Shown here: piece after piece, positions 1-8,412 of the stretch
Numbering within the stretch: the stretch's first letter is position 1
Layout of the letters: every line of letters begins with the position of its first letter
From: Pseudomonadales bacterium
Lineage (GTDB): Bacteria > Pseudomonadota > Gammaproteobacteria > Pseudomonadales > Halieaceae
Length of the DNA stretch: 64,000 nt
Direction of reading: 5' to 3'
Assembly (NCBI GenBank): GCA_024234735.1
Contig: JACKNV010000003.1
Location: 1 to 64,000, forward strand
Made by a program: the position numbers and the translations under genes
Notes under the pieces: generated by a model
The model's database searches: none
Seen by the model: only the letters and a program-made list of their open reading frames with translations
What the model was told of the DNA's origin: nothing

Positions 1-1067
1 CGCGGCGGCCGGTTGGCGCAGATGGCCTGCAGTTCGTCCAGGGTGTGCTGGATGTACAGCCCCGGGTAGATGTCCGCCTGGTCGCCGGCACCCAGCTCAC
101 TTTGCGAGATCGCCATGGCCACGGTCAGCGAGCGGCGCAGGCGTGGCTCCAGCTCCCTGGCAACCGCCTGTATCAGCCAGGCGCAGGAGGCGGCGCGAAA
201 CGCCGCGCTGCCGGCGCTGTTGGGGCCGGTGAAATAGACCGCCAGCCCGAACTGGCGGGCCACCTGCAGATCCCCCGCATAGAAGCCCGCCGCCGCCAGC
301 ACCAGGTGGTGCAGGCGGTCGGTATAGCGGTGCAGGGCCCGCTCGTCCAGGGTATCGATGTAGTCCGCCAGGCTGGTGAGGTGCAGGTACAACACCGCGG
401 TGGTGCGGTAGTTCTCCTCCCGGGGGTTGGTCTCGCTGCGGGTGCGCAGCAGGTCCATGGGCAGCGCCTCGACATGCCTTGCGAGCAGCGCCAGTTCGTT
501 GCCGGTTGCCGGCGCGCCCTCCTGGTCGTCCAGGGCGATGGTGGCGGCCAGCTGCTGCAACCGGGCCGCCAGGCGCTGGCCCAGCAGGCGGGTGGTCACA
601 TACACCGCCAGGCTCAACAGCACGGCCAGGCCCAGCAGGCTGAGCACGAACTGCAGCCTGGAGGCGCCGGCGCTGTCGGTGCTGAGGGTGATGACCACCT
701 TGCCGGCGACGTCCGATTCCACCCGCACCGGCGCCTGGTACTGCCTGAGATTCTGCCCCAGGGCCTCGCCGGCCTGTCCCAGCGCCTTGCCCTCCACGTC
801 GAAAATGGCCACCTCCTCCGCGGAGGAGGTCTCGACGAAGCGCTGCAGGGAGGCCGCGACACTCAGCAGGTCGCCGGTTTCCAGCGCGGTGCCGATACGG
901 GTGGCGATCTGGCGCGCCAGGGCGTAGCCGTACTCTTCCTGCTGCTGCGCCTGCATATGGCCGGTGGAGATCGCCGCCAGGGCGACCAGCGCCAGGCTGA
1001 CCAGCAGGCACAGGCTCGCCGCCAGAAGCGCCAACTGCTGGCTGATGCTGCGGTCTTGCAGAGGCAT
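1..1067 (-). CDS. membrane protein with degenerate nucleotide-cyclase-like domain, partial (3' end outside window)
   Basis: The reading frame opens at an ATG at 1065-1067 and runs without a stop off the window start, giving 355 codons. Two membrane helices are visible, at about residues 11-33 and 138-158, bracketing a periplasmic region of about 100 residues. A short HAMP-like linker follows, then from about residue 220 a domain that reads like a class III cyclase fold (TTAVLYLHLTSL, then GLAVYFTGPNSAGSAAFRA). The metal-binding Asp expected after the first strand is absent (YLHL), so catalysis is unlikely. It is divergent from serB, the position held by the AhpA/YtjB (Smp) membrane protein in E. 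coli and pseudomonads. Membership in that family is inferred from context and topology. Function unknown. Confidence 0.7.
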   Translation of the reverse strand, partial: MPLQDRSISQQLALLAASLCLLVSLALVALAAISTGHMQAQQQEEYGYALARQIATRIGTALETGDLLSVAASLQRFVETSSAEEVAIFDVEGKALGQAGEALGQNLRQYQAPVRVESDVAGKVVITLSTDSAGASRLQFVLSLLGLAVLLSLAVYVTTRLLGQRLAARLQQLAATIALDDQEGAPATGNELALLARHVEALPMDLLRTRSETNPREENYRTTAVLYLHLTSLADYIDTLDERALHRYTDRLHHLVLAAAGFYAGDLQVARQFGLAVYFTGPNSAGSAAFRAASCAWLIQAVARELEPRLRRSLTVAMAISQSELGAGDQADIYPGLYIQHTLDELQAICANRPP

Positions 1068-1247
1068 TTTCACGGGTAGCGGATGACTGCCTTGTGGGGA
1101 CGCGCGCCAGTATAAACCAGTCCGCCGGCGGCAGCAGGTTTTTGTATCCGCACCGGCGCCCCAGGTCGCCGCGCGGATGGTGCGCTTCCCAGCAAATGAC
1201 GGGAGCGGGTAGAATAGGCCGCTTTTCACCCAAGCGGATCTCGCGCC

Positions 1248-2507
1248 GTGAATGACATTCTGTTGCTAAGCATTTCCGGCGAGGACCAGCCGGGGCTGAC
1301 CGCCGGGATCACCTCCATCCTGGCGGGGCACGGTGTCAATGTGCTCGATATCGGCCAGGCGGTGATCCACGCCACGCTGTCCATGGGCGTGCTGGTGGAA
1401 GTGCCCGACGGTTGCGACGCGACGCGCATGGGCGAATCGATCAGGTCCTTCGGCGATGCCCACGGGATGCAGACCCGCATCAACGCCGTACCCGCAGACA
1501 GCTATGCCCGCTGGGTAGAGGCGCAGGGCCGGGCCCGCTACATCATCACCCTGCTGGCGCGCAAGATCACCGCCGACCAGCTGGCGCGGGTGACGGCGGT
1601 GGTCGCGGCCCATGGCCTCAATATCGACAGCATCAACCGCCTCTCCGGCCGCATTCCCCTGGGGGAACTGCCGGCCCTGAGCAAGGCCTGCGTGGAATTT
1701 TCAGTGCGCGGGCCGCTGCAGGATTCCGGGGTGTTCCGCCGCGACCTGCTGGAAGTCGCGGCCGCCCTCGATGTCGACCTCGCCTTCCAGCAGGACAACA
1801 TGTACCGGCGCAATCGCCGGCTGGTGGTGTTCGATATGGATTCCACCCTGATCGAGGCGGAGGTGATCGATGAACTGGCGGCCCTGGCCGGTGTCGGCGA
1901 GCAGGTCAGCGCGATCACCGAGCGCGCCATGCGCGGCGAAATCGATTTCAGTGAGAGCTTCAGGGCGCGGGTCGCGCTGTTGCGAGGCCTCACCGAGGAG
2001 GCCCTGCAGCAGGTCAGCGCTGGCCTGAAGATAACCGAGGGAGCAGAACACCTGCTGGCGACCCTGCGCCTGCTGGGCTACAGGACGGCGATATTGTCCG
2101 GCGGCTTTACCTATTTCGCCCGCGACCTGCAGCGGCGCCTGGGGATCGATTACGTACACGCCAACGAACTGGATATTGCCGATGGCCGGGTCACCGGCCG
2201 GGTGCGGGAGCCCATTGTCGATGGCCAGCGCAAGGCAGAGCTGTTACGCCAACTGGCGCGGCAGGAGGGGATAGACCTGCAGCAGGTGATTGCCGTCGGC
2301 GATGGCGCCAATGACCTGCCGATGCTGAGCATTGCCGGCCTGGGGGTGGCCTTCCGGGCCAAACCCCTGGTGAAACAATCCGCGGACCAGTCGATCTCAA
2401 CCCTGGGGCTGGACGCTATTCTGTATCTGCTGGGTCTCTCCGACCGCTACCAGAATCACGGCGCGGACCGTCAAGCGGATTCCGGTTCTCAGGATCCCGG
2501 GCCCTAG
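1248..2507 (+). CDS. serB: phosphoserine phosphatase SerB
   Basis: Hydrolyses O-phosphoserine to L-serine, the last step of serine synthesis, in the cytoplasm. The 419-residue protein has two N-terminal ACT-like regulatory regions (about residues 1-80 and 95-180) and a C-terminal HAD phosphatase domain. The catalytic motif DMDST is at 196-200, the SGG motif at about 284-286 and GDGANDLPML at 351-360. Length matches the long pseudomonad-type SerB. The start is GTG. The gene is divergent from the membrane protein upstream and overlaps the convergent downstream gene by 4 bases. Confidence 0.96.
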   Translation: MNDILLLSISGEDQPGLTAGITSILAGHGVNVLDIGQAVIHATLSMGVLVEVPDGCDATRMGESIRSFGDAHGMQTRINAVPADSYARWVEAQGRARYIITLLARKITADQLARVTAVVAAHGLNIDSINRLSGRIPLGELPALSKACVEFSVRGPLQDSGVFRRDLLEVAAALDVDLAFQQDNMYRRNRRLVVFDMDSTLIEAEVIDELAALAGVGEQVSAITERAMRGEIDFSESFRARVALLRGLTEEALQQVSAGLKITEGAEHLLATLRLLGYRTAILSGGFTYFARDLQRRLGIDYVHANELDIADGRVTGRVREPIVDGQRKAELLRQLARQEGIDLQQVIAVGDGANDLPMLSIAGLGVAFRAKPLVKQSADQSISTLGLDAILYLLGLSDRYQNHGADRQADSGSQDPGP

Positions 2508-4354
2508 ATACTGGTCCACAGGGAATCGAAGGAAGAGTCCAGGGGGCGGGTCTTGTCTTCCGCGAGTACGTCGCCCAACTGTTTGATGAAGCGGAACTCG
2601 AACTGCACGAAGGCGCCGGTTACCGCCACCTGGCGTGTCAACTGGATGAAAAACTCCTCCCCGAAGCGCGCTATGATGATCTTCTGGCGCTCCCTGAAGC
2701 CCGTCCGGGGGATGATCAGGGTCGGTGGCTGCCCCACCAGTTTTATCTCGGGCAGCAACAGGGCGCGCATGGGCTCTGTCTCCTCACCCTTTTTCAGGCG
2801 CATGCGCGCGCCATAGGGTTCGGCACTGGGGCTGATCAGTTCCAACCCGACCAGGCTCCTGTTGTTCTCTAGCTGGCTCATCCAGCGCACCACGGCGATT
2901 GCCCAGTGCGCGTTCTCGTCTTCGCGCACGCAGGCAATGTCTCCCGTCTTGATATTGCCCGGTAGCTGCGCGGTCCACTCCAGGCAGTAACCCCCCGGGC
3001 TGGCGTCGAATATAGCGGCCTGGTAGACGGGGTATTCCCGGTCGGCGGGCAGGTCAGGGTCGACCTCTCCCTGCAGGATCGCGCGGGTTTTGTCGTCCAG
3101 CTGCACCTGGTGCGCCAGTTCGCTTTCGCCCACTGCCAACTCCTGCTGCTGGAAGTCTTCCTCGGGGTTTGCCTGCTGCCACTGGTCGCGCCCGGCATTG
3201 CCAGACAGGAAGGGGTTGTCCGGCAGGCGCTCGGTCAGCGGCGGCAGGTATTCGTCGCCGTACAGCAACTGCTCGAACGCCCGCTGCCCCCCAAGGTAGT
3301 AGTGGCAGGCGCTGAAGCCCACCGTAATCCACAGGGCCTTACTGGAGCGCTTGCGGGCGAAGTTGCGCATGCTCATCTTGCCCAGCGAGTCGATCAGGTG
3401 CTGCAGTGCGCTGGGACTGACGACCGTGTCGCGATCAAATGCCACACCCCTGCCCTGCGAAGTGGACAGCTGGTGCAGGTGCTCCACCAGGGGCTCGGTG
3501 TCGATGTAGCGGGTGCGCGGGCCGGGTGGTTCCCGGTACAGGGGGCTGTACAGCGGGGGGTGGTCGCTGTCCAGGTTCACCAGGAACAGGCTCTTGTCAT
3601 CCGTGTCCCGGCTCACTTTCAGCAGGGTACTCCACTCCCGCAGGCCCCGGTAAATGGCGGCCAGGTCCGCCTGGCGCAACTGGTTGGGCTTGCAGCAGCC
3701 CAGGAGCAGCGCCTGCAGGTAGGCGGCGCTGATGGTGCCGTCGCCGACCAGCCTGTCGGTCACCGGTAACTCTGCCAGGCGCTGTCGTTCCGCCAGTGCG
3801 TAGAGCTGGTGCAGGTCCAGCCAGCCCTGCAATTCAACCGGCCGGTACAGTTGGAAGGTCTGCAGTAGTTTCAGGCCGCAAAAACGAATAGCGCGGTGGA
3901 CGGCCTCGCAAACCAGGCGCGCCGGATTCACCTCGCGAATGCTGTCGCGCTGTTGCATGGTGTGCACAGCGGTGATGGTATAGCCGGTGGCGGCCAGGGA
4001 ATAAAGATCGTCGGTGAGCTCAGCCAGCTGCCGGGGCTCCGGCGGCATAACCAGCGGTTGCTGCAGGAAGCGCTTGCCGAGACTGGCGCTGGCCACCAGC
4101 AGGCTGGGGCGCAGCGCCTCGAGGATACCGAAGCGCAGTTCGGGCCGTACCTCCACCCGGTTAAGCTGGGCCAGTACATCCCGCAGTTGCCGGCCCACCT
4201 GGCGAGCGTTGGTGACCGGCAGCCCCTGGGCCCAGTCCTGTGCCGCATGCACCGTTAGCTGGAAAGCGTCGAGCGCTTGCAGGTCCTGGCGCGGTACTCT
4301 CAGTTTGACTGGGGCATCACTGCTCATACTGGTGGGGTCCTGAATCGTTGTCAT
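2504..4354 (-). CDS. large conserved protein with PilZ-like C-terminal region (possible c-di-GMP-responsive protein)
   Basis: A soluble protein of about 616 residues with no signal peptide or membrane segment. The first two thirds are helical and match no family I can name. Towards the C-terminus IFDASPGGYCLEW resembles the (D/N)xSxxG motif of PilZ c-di-GMP receptors, but I see no clear RxxxR partner, so ligand binding is not established. A protein of this kind sits beside serB in pseudomonads. Starts at 4354 (ATG), 4327 (ATG, with AGGA about ten bases upstream) or 4366 (TTG) are all possible. It is convergent with serB (4-base overlap) and divergent from efp. Confidence 0.7.
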   Translation of the reverse strand: MTTIQDPTSMSSDAPVKLRVPRQDLQALDAFQLTVHAAQDWAQGLPVTNARQVGRQLRDVLAQLNRVEVRPELRFGILEALRPSLLVASASLGKRFLQQPLVMPPEPRQLAELTDDLYSLAATGYTITAVHTMQQRDSIREVNPARLVCEAVHRAIRFCGLKLLQTFQLYRPVELQGWLDLHQLYALAERQRLAELPVTDRLVGDGTISAAYLQALLLGCCKPNQLRQADLAAIYRGLREWSTLLKVSRDTDDKSLFLVNLDSDHPPLYSPLYREPPGPRTRYIDTEPLVEHLHQLSTSQGRGVAFDRDTVVSPSALQHLIDSLGKMSMRNFARKRSSKALWITVGFSACHYYLGGQRAFEQLLYGDEYLPPLTERLPDNPFLSGNAGRDQWQQANPEEDFQQQELAVGESELAHQVQLDDKTRAILQGEVDPDLPADREYPVYQAAIFDASPGGYCLEWTAQLPGNIKTGDIACVREDENAHWAIAVVRWMSQLENNRSLVGLELISPSAEPYGARMRLKKGEETEPMRALLLPEIKLVGQPPTLIIPRTGFRERQKIIIARFGEEFFIQLTRQVAVTGAFVQFEFRFIKQLGDVLAEDKTRPLDSSFDSLWTSI

Positions 4355-4486
4355 TGGCTGGACCAATGCATGGGCCGAGTATCATATAAAACACGGTGGT
4401 GGCCAACTTGAAAATCCCCCTATCTGCCATTGCCGGTTCCCGTGAGTTATCATGGCCGCCTTTCAAGGCAGCGATACGAGACAACC

Positions 4487-5059
4487 ATGGCAAACTACTC
4501 CACCAACGACTTCCGCTCGGGCCTCAAGGTCATGCTTGACGGCGAACCCTGCAGTATTCTCGAGAACGAGTTTGTGAAACCCGGCAAGGGCCAGGCCTTC
4601 AACCGGGTGAAATTGCGCAACCTCAACACCGGCCGGGTCTGGGAGCGGACGTTCAAGTCAGGGGAATCCCTGGAGGGCGCCGACGTGGTGGACCGCACCA
4701 TGGAGTACCTCTACAACGACGGCGAATTCTGGTATTTCATGGAGCCCGACACCTTCGAGCAGCACCAGGCCGACGCCAAGGCGGTGGGCGATGCCAACCT
4801 GTGGCTCAAGGAGCAGGACAGCTGCGAGGTCACCCTGTACAACGGCCATCCGCTGTCGGTGACGCCGCCGAACTTCGTGGAACTGGAAATCGTCGAAACC
4901 GACCCGGGCCTCAAGGGCGATACTGCCCAGGGCGGCAGCAAACCGGCCAGGCTGAGCACCGGGGCGGTGGTCAAAGTGCCGCTGTTTCTGAATCAGGGCG
5001 AGGTGATCCGGGTGGATACCCGCAGCGGCGAGTACCAGAACCGGGTTTCCAAGTCCTGA
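4487..5059 (+). CDS. efp: elongation factor P
   Basis: Translation factor that relieves ribosome stalling at polyproline stretches. The 190-residue protein has the usual KOW-like N-terminal domain and two OB domains. The loop VKPGKGQAF places Lys34 exactly where the E. coli protein is beta-lysylated, which fits the epmA gene lying directly downstream. The ATG at 4487 gives the family N-terminus (MANYSTNDFR) and the standard length; an upstream in-frame start would add an unconserved tail. The stop TGA overlaps the probable epmA start. The partner aminomutase gene epmB is not in the window. Confidence 0.97.
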   Translation: MANYSTNDFRSGLKVMLDGEPCSILENEFVKPGKGQAFNRVKLRNLNTGRVWERTFKSGESLEGADVVDRTMEYLYNDGEFWYFMEPDTFEQHQADAKAVGDANLWLKEQDSCEVTLYNGHPLSVTPPNFVELEIVETDPGLKGDTAQGGSKPARLSTGAVVKVPLFLNQGEVIRVDTRSGEYQNRVSKS

Positions 5060-6021
5060 GCCAGACGCCCGACTGGCAGCCCTCTGCCAGCCTGGCGTGT
5101 CTGCGTGCGCGGGCCGCGCTGCTGGAGCAGCTGCGGCGGTTTTTCGCCGCGCGGGATATCCTGGAGGTGGAGACACCGCTGCTGGGCGGCGCCGGGGTCA
5201 CCGACGTCGCCATCGAGCCGCTGGTAGTGGAGAGGGGGGCATCGCTGCGCGCGCCCCGCTATCTGCAGACTTCCCCCGAATATGCGATGAAGCGCCTGCT
5301 GGCCCGCGACCGCCAGCCCATCTACCAGCTCGCGCGGGCCTTCCGGGACGGCGAGGCTGGCAGTCGCCACAACCCCGAATTCACCCTGTTGGAATGGTAT
5401 CGCCCGGGCTTTGACCACCACCAGTTGATGGCGGAGGTGGCCGACCTGGTGCAACACTGCCTGGGGCAGCGCCCGGTGCAGCGGTTCAGCTATCGCGAGC
5501 TGTTCCGCGAGTACCTGCAGGTCGATCCGTTGCGCGCCGACGTCGGCGCCCTGGAAGGCCTTGCCAGGGAGCATGTCGATACGGGTGCCATGGCCGGCGA
5601 CCGCGACCTGTGGCTGGATCTGTTGATGAGCCACGTGATCGAGCCGCAACTGGCGGGCGCGGGCATGGTGTTCGTGTACGATTATCCCGCCTCCCAGGCG
5701 GCACTGGCGCGCATCGTGGAAGCCGACGGCATCGAGGTGGGCCAGCGCTTCGAGCTGTACGTCGATGGCCTGGAACTGGCCAATGGCTACTGCGAACTGC
5801 TGGATGCGGCGGAGCAGCGCCGACGCTTTGGGCTGGACAATGCCCGGCGCCGCGAACACGGTCAGCCGGAGCACCCGCTGGATGAGAGGCTGCTGGCCGC
5901 CCTGGAGCACGGCCTGCCACCCTGCAGCGGCGTCGCCCTGGGGGTCGACCGCCTGCTGATGCTGGCCACCGGTGGCGATGATATCCGCAAGGTGCTGGCC
6001 TTTGACTGGCAGCGGGCCTGA
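5056..6021 (+). CDS. epmA: EF-P--(R)-beta-lysine ligase EpmA (GenX/PoxA)
   Basis: Lysyl-tRNA-synthetase paralogue that attaches (R)-beta-lysine to Lys34 of EF-P. Only the class II catalytic core is present: YLQTSPEYAMKRLLA (motif 2 region), AFRDGEAGSRHNPEFTLLEW, GLELANGYCELLD and the C-terminal GVALGVDRLLM motif 3. It lacks the anticodon-binding domain of LysRS, and its length (about 321 residues) is normal for EpmA. No ATG, GTG or TTG lies in frame near the expected N-terminus. The best start is CTG at 5056-5058, which overlaps the efp stop as CTGA. Adjacent to and presumably translationally coupled with its substrate gene efp. Confidence 0.93.
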   Translation: MSQTPDWQPSASLACLRARAALLEQLRRFFAARDILEVETPLLGGAGVTDVAIEPLVVERGASLRAPRYLQTSPEYAMKRLLARDRQPIYQLARAFRDGEAGSRHNPEFTLLEWYRPGFDHHQLMAEVADLVQHCLGQRPVQRFSYRELFREYLQVDPLRADVGALEGLAREHVDTGAMAGDRDLWLDLLMSHVIEPQLAGAGMVFVYDYPASQAALARIVEADGIEVGQRFELYVDGLELANGYCELLDAAEQRRRFGLDNARRREHGQPEHPLDERLLAALEHGLPPCSGVALGVDRLLMLATGGDDIRKVLAFDWQRA

Positions 6022-6049
6022 GCGCTCCGTAATTGCCGTGCTGCGAGGT

Positions 6050-6238
6050 GTTTGCAGGAGGCGGGCACCACCCCGGGCCTGTAGGCCATGCTCAGGTTTG
6101 TCCTGGTTTTTGGGAGCTTTCGGCGAGGATTGTTCGAGTCCGGATTTTTGCGCAGCAAAAATTGTCGAGTTCCGCAGCCGCCCAAAAACCAGGGCAAGCC
6201 TATGGCCGTGCCCGGGGTGGTGCCCGCCTCCTGCAAAC
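6050..6238. repeat. 189-bp palindromic element (MITE/REP-like)
   Basis: The ends 6050-6078 and 6210-6238 form a perfect 29-base inverted repeat (GTTTGCAGGAGG at the outer edge). Inside, 6102-6114 pairs perfectly with 6181-6193 (CCTGGTTTTTGGG), and a core hairpin pairs 6144-6151 with 6155-6162 (ATTTTTGC/GCAAAAAT). The element lies between the convergent ends of epmA and the thioesterase gene and has no coding capacity. Structure like this suggests a non-autonomous mobile palindrome or a large REP/BIME-type unit. It could also stop transcription from both sides, although no clear T-run terminator is present. Confidence 0.85.
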
Positions 6239-6251
6239 GCCGATCGTCCAT

Positions 6252-6701
6252 CTACCCAGCCAATACCGCCGGCCCGTACCCTTCCAGAAACTCCCGCGGC
6301 ATGCGTCGCGGCCGGCCGCTGCTGAGTTCTATGCAGGCAAAGCGCATGCGGGCGCGCAACAGGGTGGCGCCGTCCGCGGGCCGGATTACCTGGAACCGGC
6401 GCTGCATGGTGAGCTTGCGATCCCAGTCCACGATCCAGGTGCCGACAATGACCTCCTCGCCCTCGCGTGACGCCTGCAGATAGTCGTACTCGCTGCGGGT
6501 GATCGCCATGGCGCGATCCAGCTCCCGGTAGCGCGCCAGGTCCAGGCCCAGCGCCACCGAGTGCGCCCAGGCCACCTGCTGGCACCAGTTCACGTAGACC
6601 GCATTGTTGGTGTGGTTGAGCCCGTCGATGTCGGTGGCCATCACCCGCGTCGCCAGGGTGTAGGGCGCGGGCAGGTCCCAGGGTAAAACCGCTGTGTTCA
6701 T
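6252..6701 (-). CDS. acyl-CoA thioesterase, 4HBT/YbgC-like hotdog protein
   Basis: A 149-residue single-domain hotdog protein. The pattern DIDGLNHTNNAVYVNW near residue 24 is the 4HBT active-site helix region (H-x-N-N-x-x-Y), and GRPRRMPREFLEGY is the typical C-terminus of FadM/YbgC-like acyl-CoA thioesterases. It is expected to hydrolyse acyl-CoA thioesters in the cytoplasm; the exact substrate cannot be read from sequence. The ATG at 6699-6701 overlaps the nhaC stop by four bases (ATGA), so the two genes are probably cotranscribed and coupled. In-frame codons further upstream lie inside nhaC and were not used. Confidence 0.88.
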   Translation of the reverse strand: MNTAVLPWDLPAPYTLATRVMATDIDGLNHTNNAVYVNWCQQVAWAHSVALGLDLARYRELDRAMAITRSEYDYLQASREGEEVIVGTWIVDWDRKLTMQRRFQVIRPADGATLLRARMRFACIELSSGRPRRMPREFLEGYGPAVLAG

Positions 6702-8167
6702 GTATCCTCCGCGGTCGCCGCTTGCGGTGGTGCGGGTTTGATGGCGATGCCCGCCGCCCCATAGATGACGGCGATCAGCGGGCAAAGCAGGTTGAAAAAT
6801 GCAAACGGGGCATAGTGCAGGGTAGCTACCCCCAGGGTGGCGGACATGTACGCGCCGCAGGTATTCCAGGGAACCAGTGCCGAGGTCAGGGTGGCGGAGT
6901 CCTCCAGGGTACGGGACAGGTTGAGGCGGGACAGCCCCCGCGCCTCGTAGGCATCCCGGTACATGCGTCCCGGCAGCGCCACGGCGATGAACTGGTCAGC
7001 GGCGAGCGCGTTGCTGCCCAGGCAGGTGAGCACCGTGGTGGCGATCAGCGAGCCGGTGCTGTGCACTCGCCGCAGGGCGAGCCGCAACAGGTAGTCGAGG
7101 ATGCCGGTGCGCTCCAGGGCGCCGCCGAAGCCCAGGGCGCAGACGATCAGCCACACGGTGTTGAGCATGCTGCCCATGCCGCCCTTGCTCAGCAAGGCAT
7201 CCAGAAAGGTGTTGCCACTGGCGGAACTGTAGCCGTTGAACAGGCTGATCCAGATGCCCTTTACCTGGCCGAGCAGGGCGTTGTGGCTGTCCCCGGCGAG
7301 CCGGCCGACGGCTTCGGGCTGGAACAGCACGGCGAACAGCGCGCCGGTCAGGGCGCTGCCGACGATGGCGGGATAGGCGGGTACGCGGTAGTAGACCATG
7401 CCCAGCATCAGCGCCAGCGGCAGCAGCAGGTGGGGGCCGATGTCGAATTGTGTCGCGAGCGCGCGTTGCAGGGCCTCGATTTCCCCAGGGGTGGCGGCGT
7501 CGCCGGTGCCTATCAGGGCGTAGATGAGGATGGCGATGAGGAACCCGGGCACGGTGGTCCACAGCATGTGGCGAATATGGTCGAACAGGTCCACACCGGT
7601 GACCGCGGCGGCCAGGTTGGTGGTGTCCGACATGGGGGAGAGCTTGTCGCCGAAATAGGCCCCGGAAACAATCGCCCCGGCGGTGATCGCCGGGGACAGG
7701 TTGAAGCTGCCGGCAATCCCCATCAGGCCGATGCCGAGGGTGCCTGCCACCGTCCAGGAACTGCCGGTACTGATGGCGACGATGGCGCAGATCATGGTAC
7801 TGGCGGCGTAGAAGATACCGGGATCGAGGATCTCCACGCCGTAATGGATCATTGCCGGCACGGTGCCGCACAATATCCAGGTGCCGATCAGCATGCCCAC
7901 CGCCAGCAGTATCAGGATGGGCCCCAGGCCGACGGCGATACCGTCGATGATGCCCGCCTGCACCTGTGCCCAGTCGACGCCGGCCCGCCGGCCCACCAGG
8001 GCCGCCACGCAACTGGCGAGCACCAGGGCTATCTGGTTGGCGCCGTAGGAGGAATCGGCGCCGAACAGGAAGACGGAGCAGCCCAGCGCGCCAATCAGGA
8101 ACAGCACGGGGGTTAGCGCCAGTGCCGGGGACAGGGACGGGGTGTGCTGGCTGGACTGGGTGCTCAC
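6698..8167 (-). CDS. nhaC: Na+/H+ antiporter, NhaC family
   Basis: A 489-residue inner-membrane protein with roughly 11-12 hydrophobic helices. The family-typical stretch GAIVSGAYFGDKLSPMSDTT is present, as is the later NALAADQFIAVALPGRMY segment of NhaC transporters. Members exchange Na+ for H+, or organic acids in the MleN branch, so the exact ion or metabolite pair is uncertain. It overlaps the thioesterase gene downstream. Upstream it faces the divergent EamA gene across 245 bases. Confidence 0.9.
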   Translation of the reverse strand: MSTQSSQHTPSLSPALALTPVLFLIGALGCSVFLFGADSSYGANQIALVLASCVAALVGRRAGVDWAQVQAGIIDGIAVGLGPILILLAVGMLIGTWILCGTVPAMIHYGVEILDPGIFYAASTMICAIVAISTGSSWTVAGTLGIGLMGIAGSFNLSPAITAGAIVSGAYFGDKLSPMSDTTNLAAAVTGVDLFDHIRHMLWTTVPGFLIAILIYALIGTGDAATPGEIEALQRALATQFDIGPHLLLPLALMLGMVYYRVPAYPAIVGSALTGALFAVLFQPEAVGRLAGDSHNALLGQVKGIWISLFNGYSSASGNTFLDALLSKGGMGSMLNTVWLIVCALGFGGALERTGILDYLLRLALRRVHSTGSLIATTVLTCLGSNALAADQFIAVALPGRMYRDAYEARGLSRLNLSRTLEDSATLTSALVPWNTCGAYMSATLGVATLHYAPFAFFNLLCPLIAVIYGAAGIAIKPAPPQAATAEDT

Positions 8168-8323
8168 TGCAGGGGCGCTCTCGAAGGCTTGCCGGGCCGG
8201 CGCAGCGCGGGACCACGTTCTCCCGAGCCCTGCGCTGGCGGCCTGAGTCAGGCAGGATGCCTGATTTCCCCCCCGCGGTACAGTTGTCCGCGTCTGGCAT
8301 TGCCCGCAAGATCACGTAACATA

Positions 8324-8353
8324 GGCCCGCAACAGGCGGGCCCAGGCTGTTGC
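8324..8353 (+). promoter_or_regulatory. possible mutually exclusive hairpins in EamA leader
   Basis: Two 7-bp stems overlap. GGCCCGC (8324-8330) pairs with GCGGGCC (8336-8342), whereas GCAACAG (8329-8335) pairs with CTGTTGC (8347-8353). They share bases 8329-8330 and interleave, so both cannot form at once. A separate hairpin, TCAGGCA/TGCCTGA, lies at 8248-8264. These are the only structures seen in the 245-base gap between divergent nhaC and the EamA gene. A regulatory role is speculative. Confidence 0.3.
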
Positions 8354-8412
8354 AAGTGGCAGTGGCCAGGCAGCCGCTCGCTATAGCGGGTTGTTTCTCC
8401 CCGGGTGAACTG

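Noticed and set aside
45..1079. Plus-strand open frame of 344 codons
   Set aside because: It is antisense to the membrane-protein gene, which shows helices, domains and normal codon use. The plus-strand translation is low-complexity Gln/Arg/Gly-rich, typical of GC-rich shadow frames.
4993..6762. Minus-strand frame of 589 codons across epmA and the palindrome
   Set aside because: It crosses epmA, the palindromic element and the thioesterase gene in the wrong frame, and no domain is seen.
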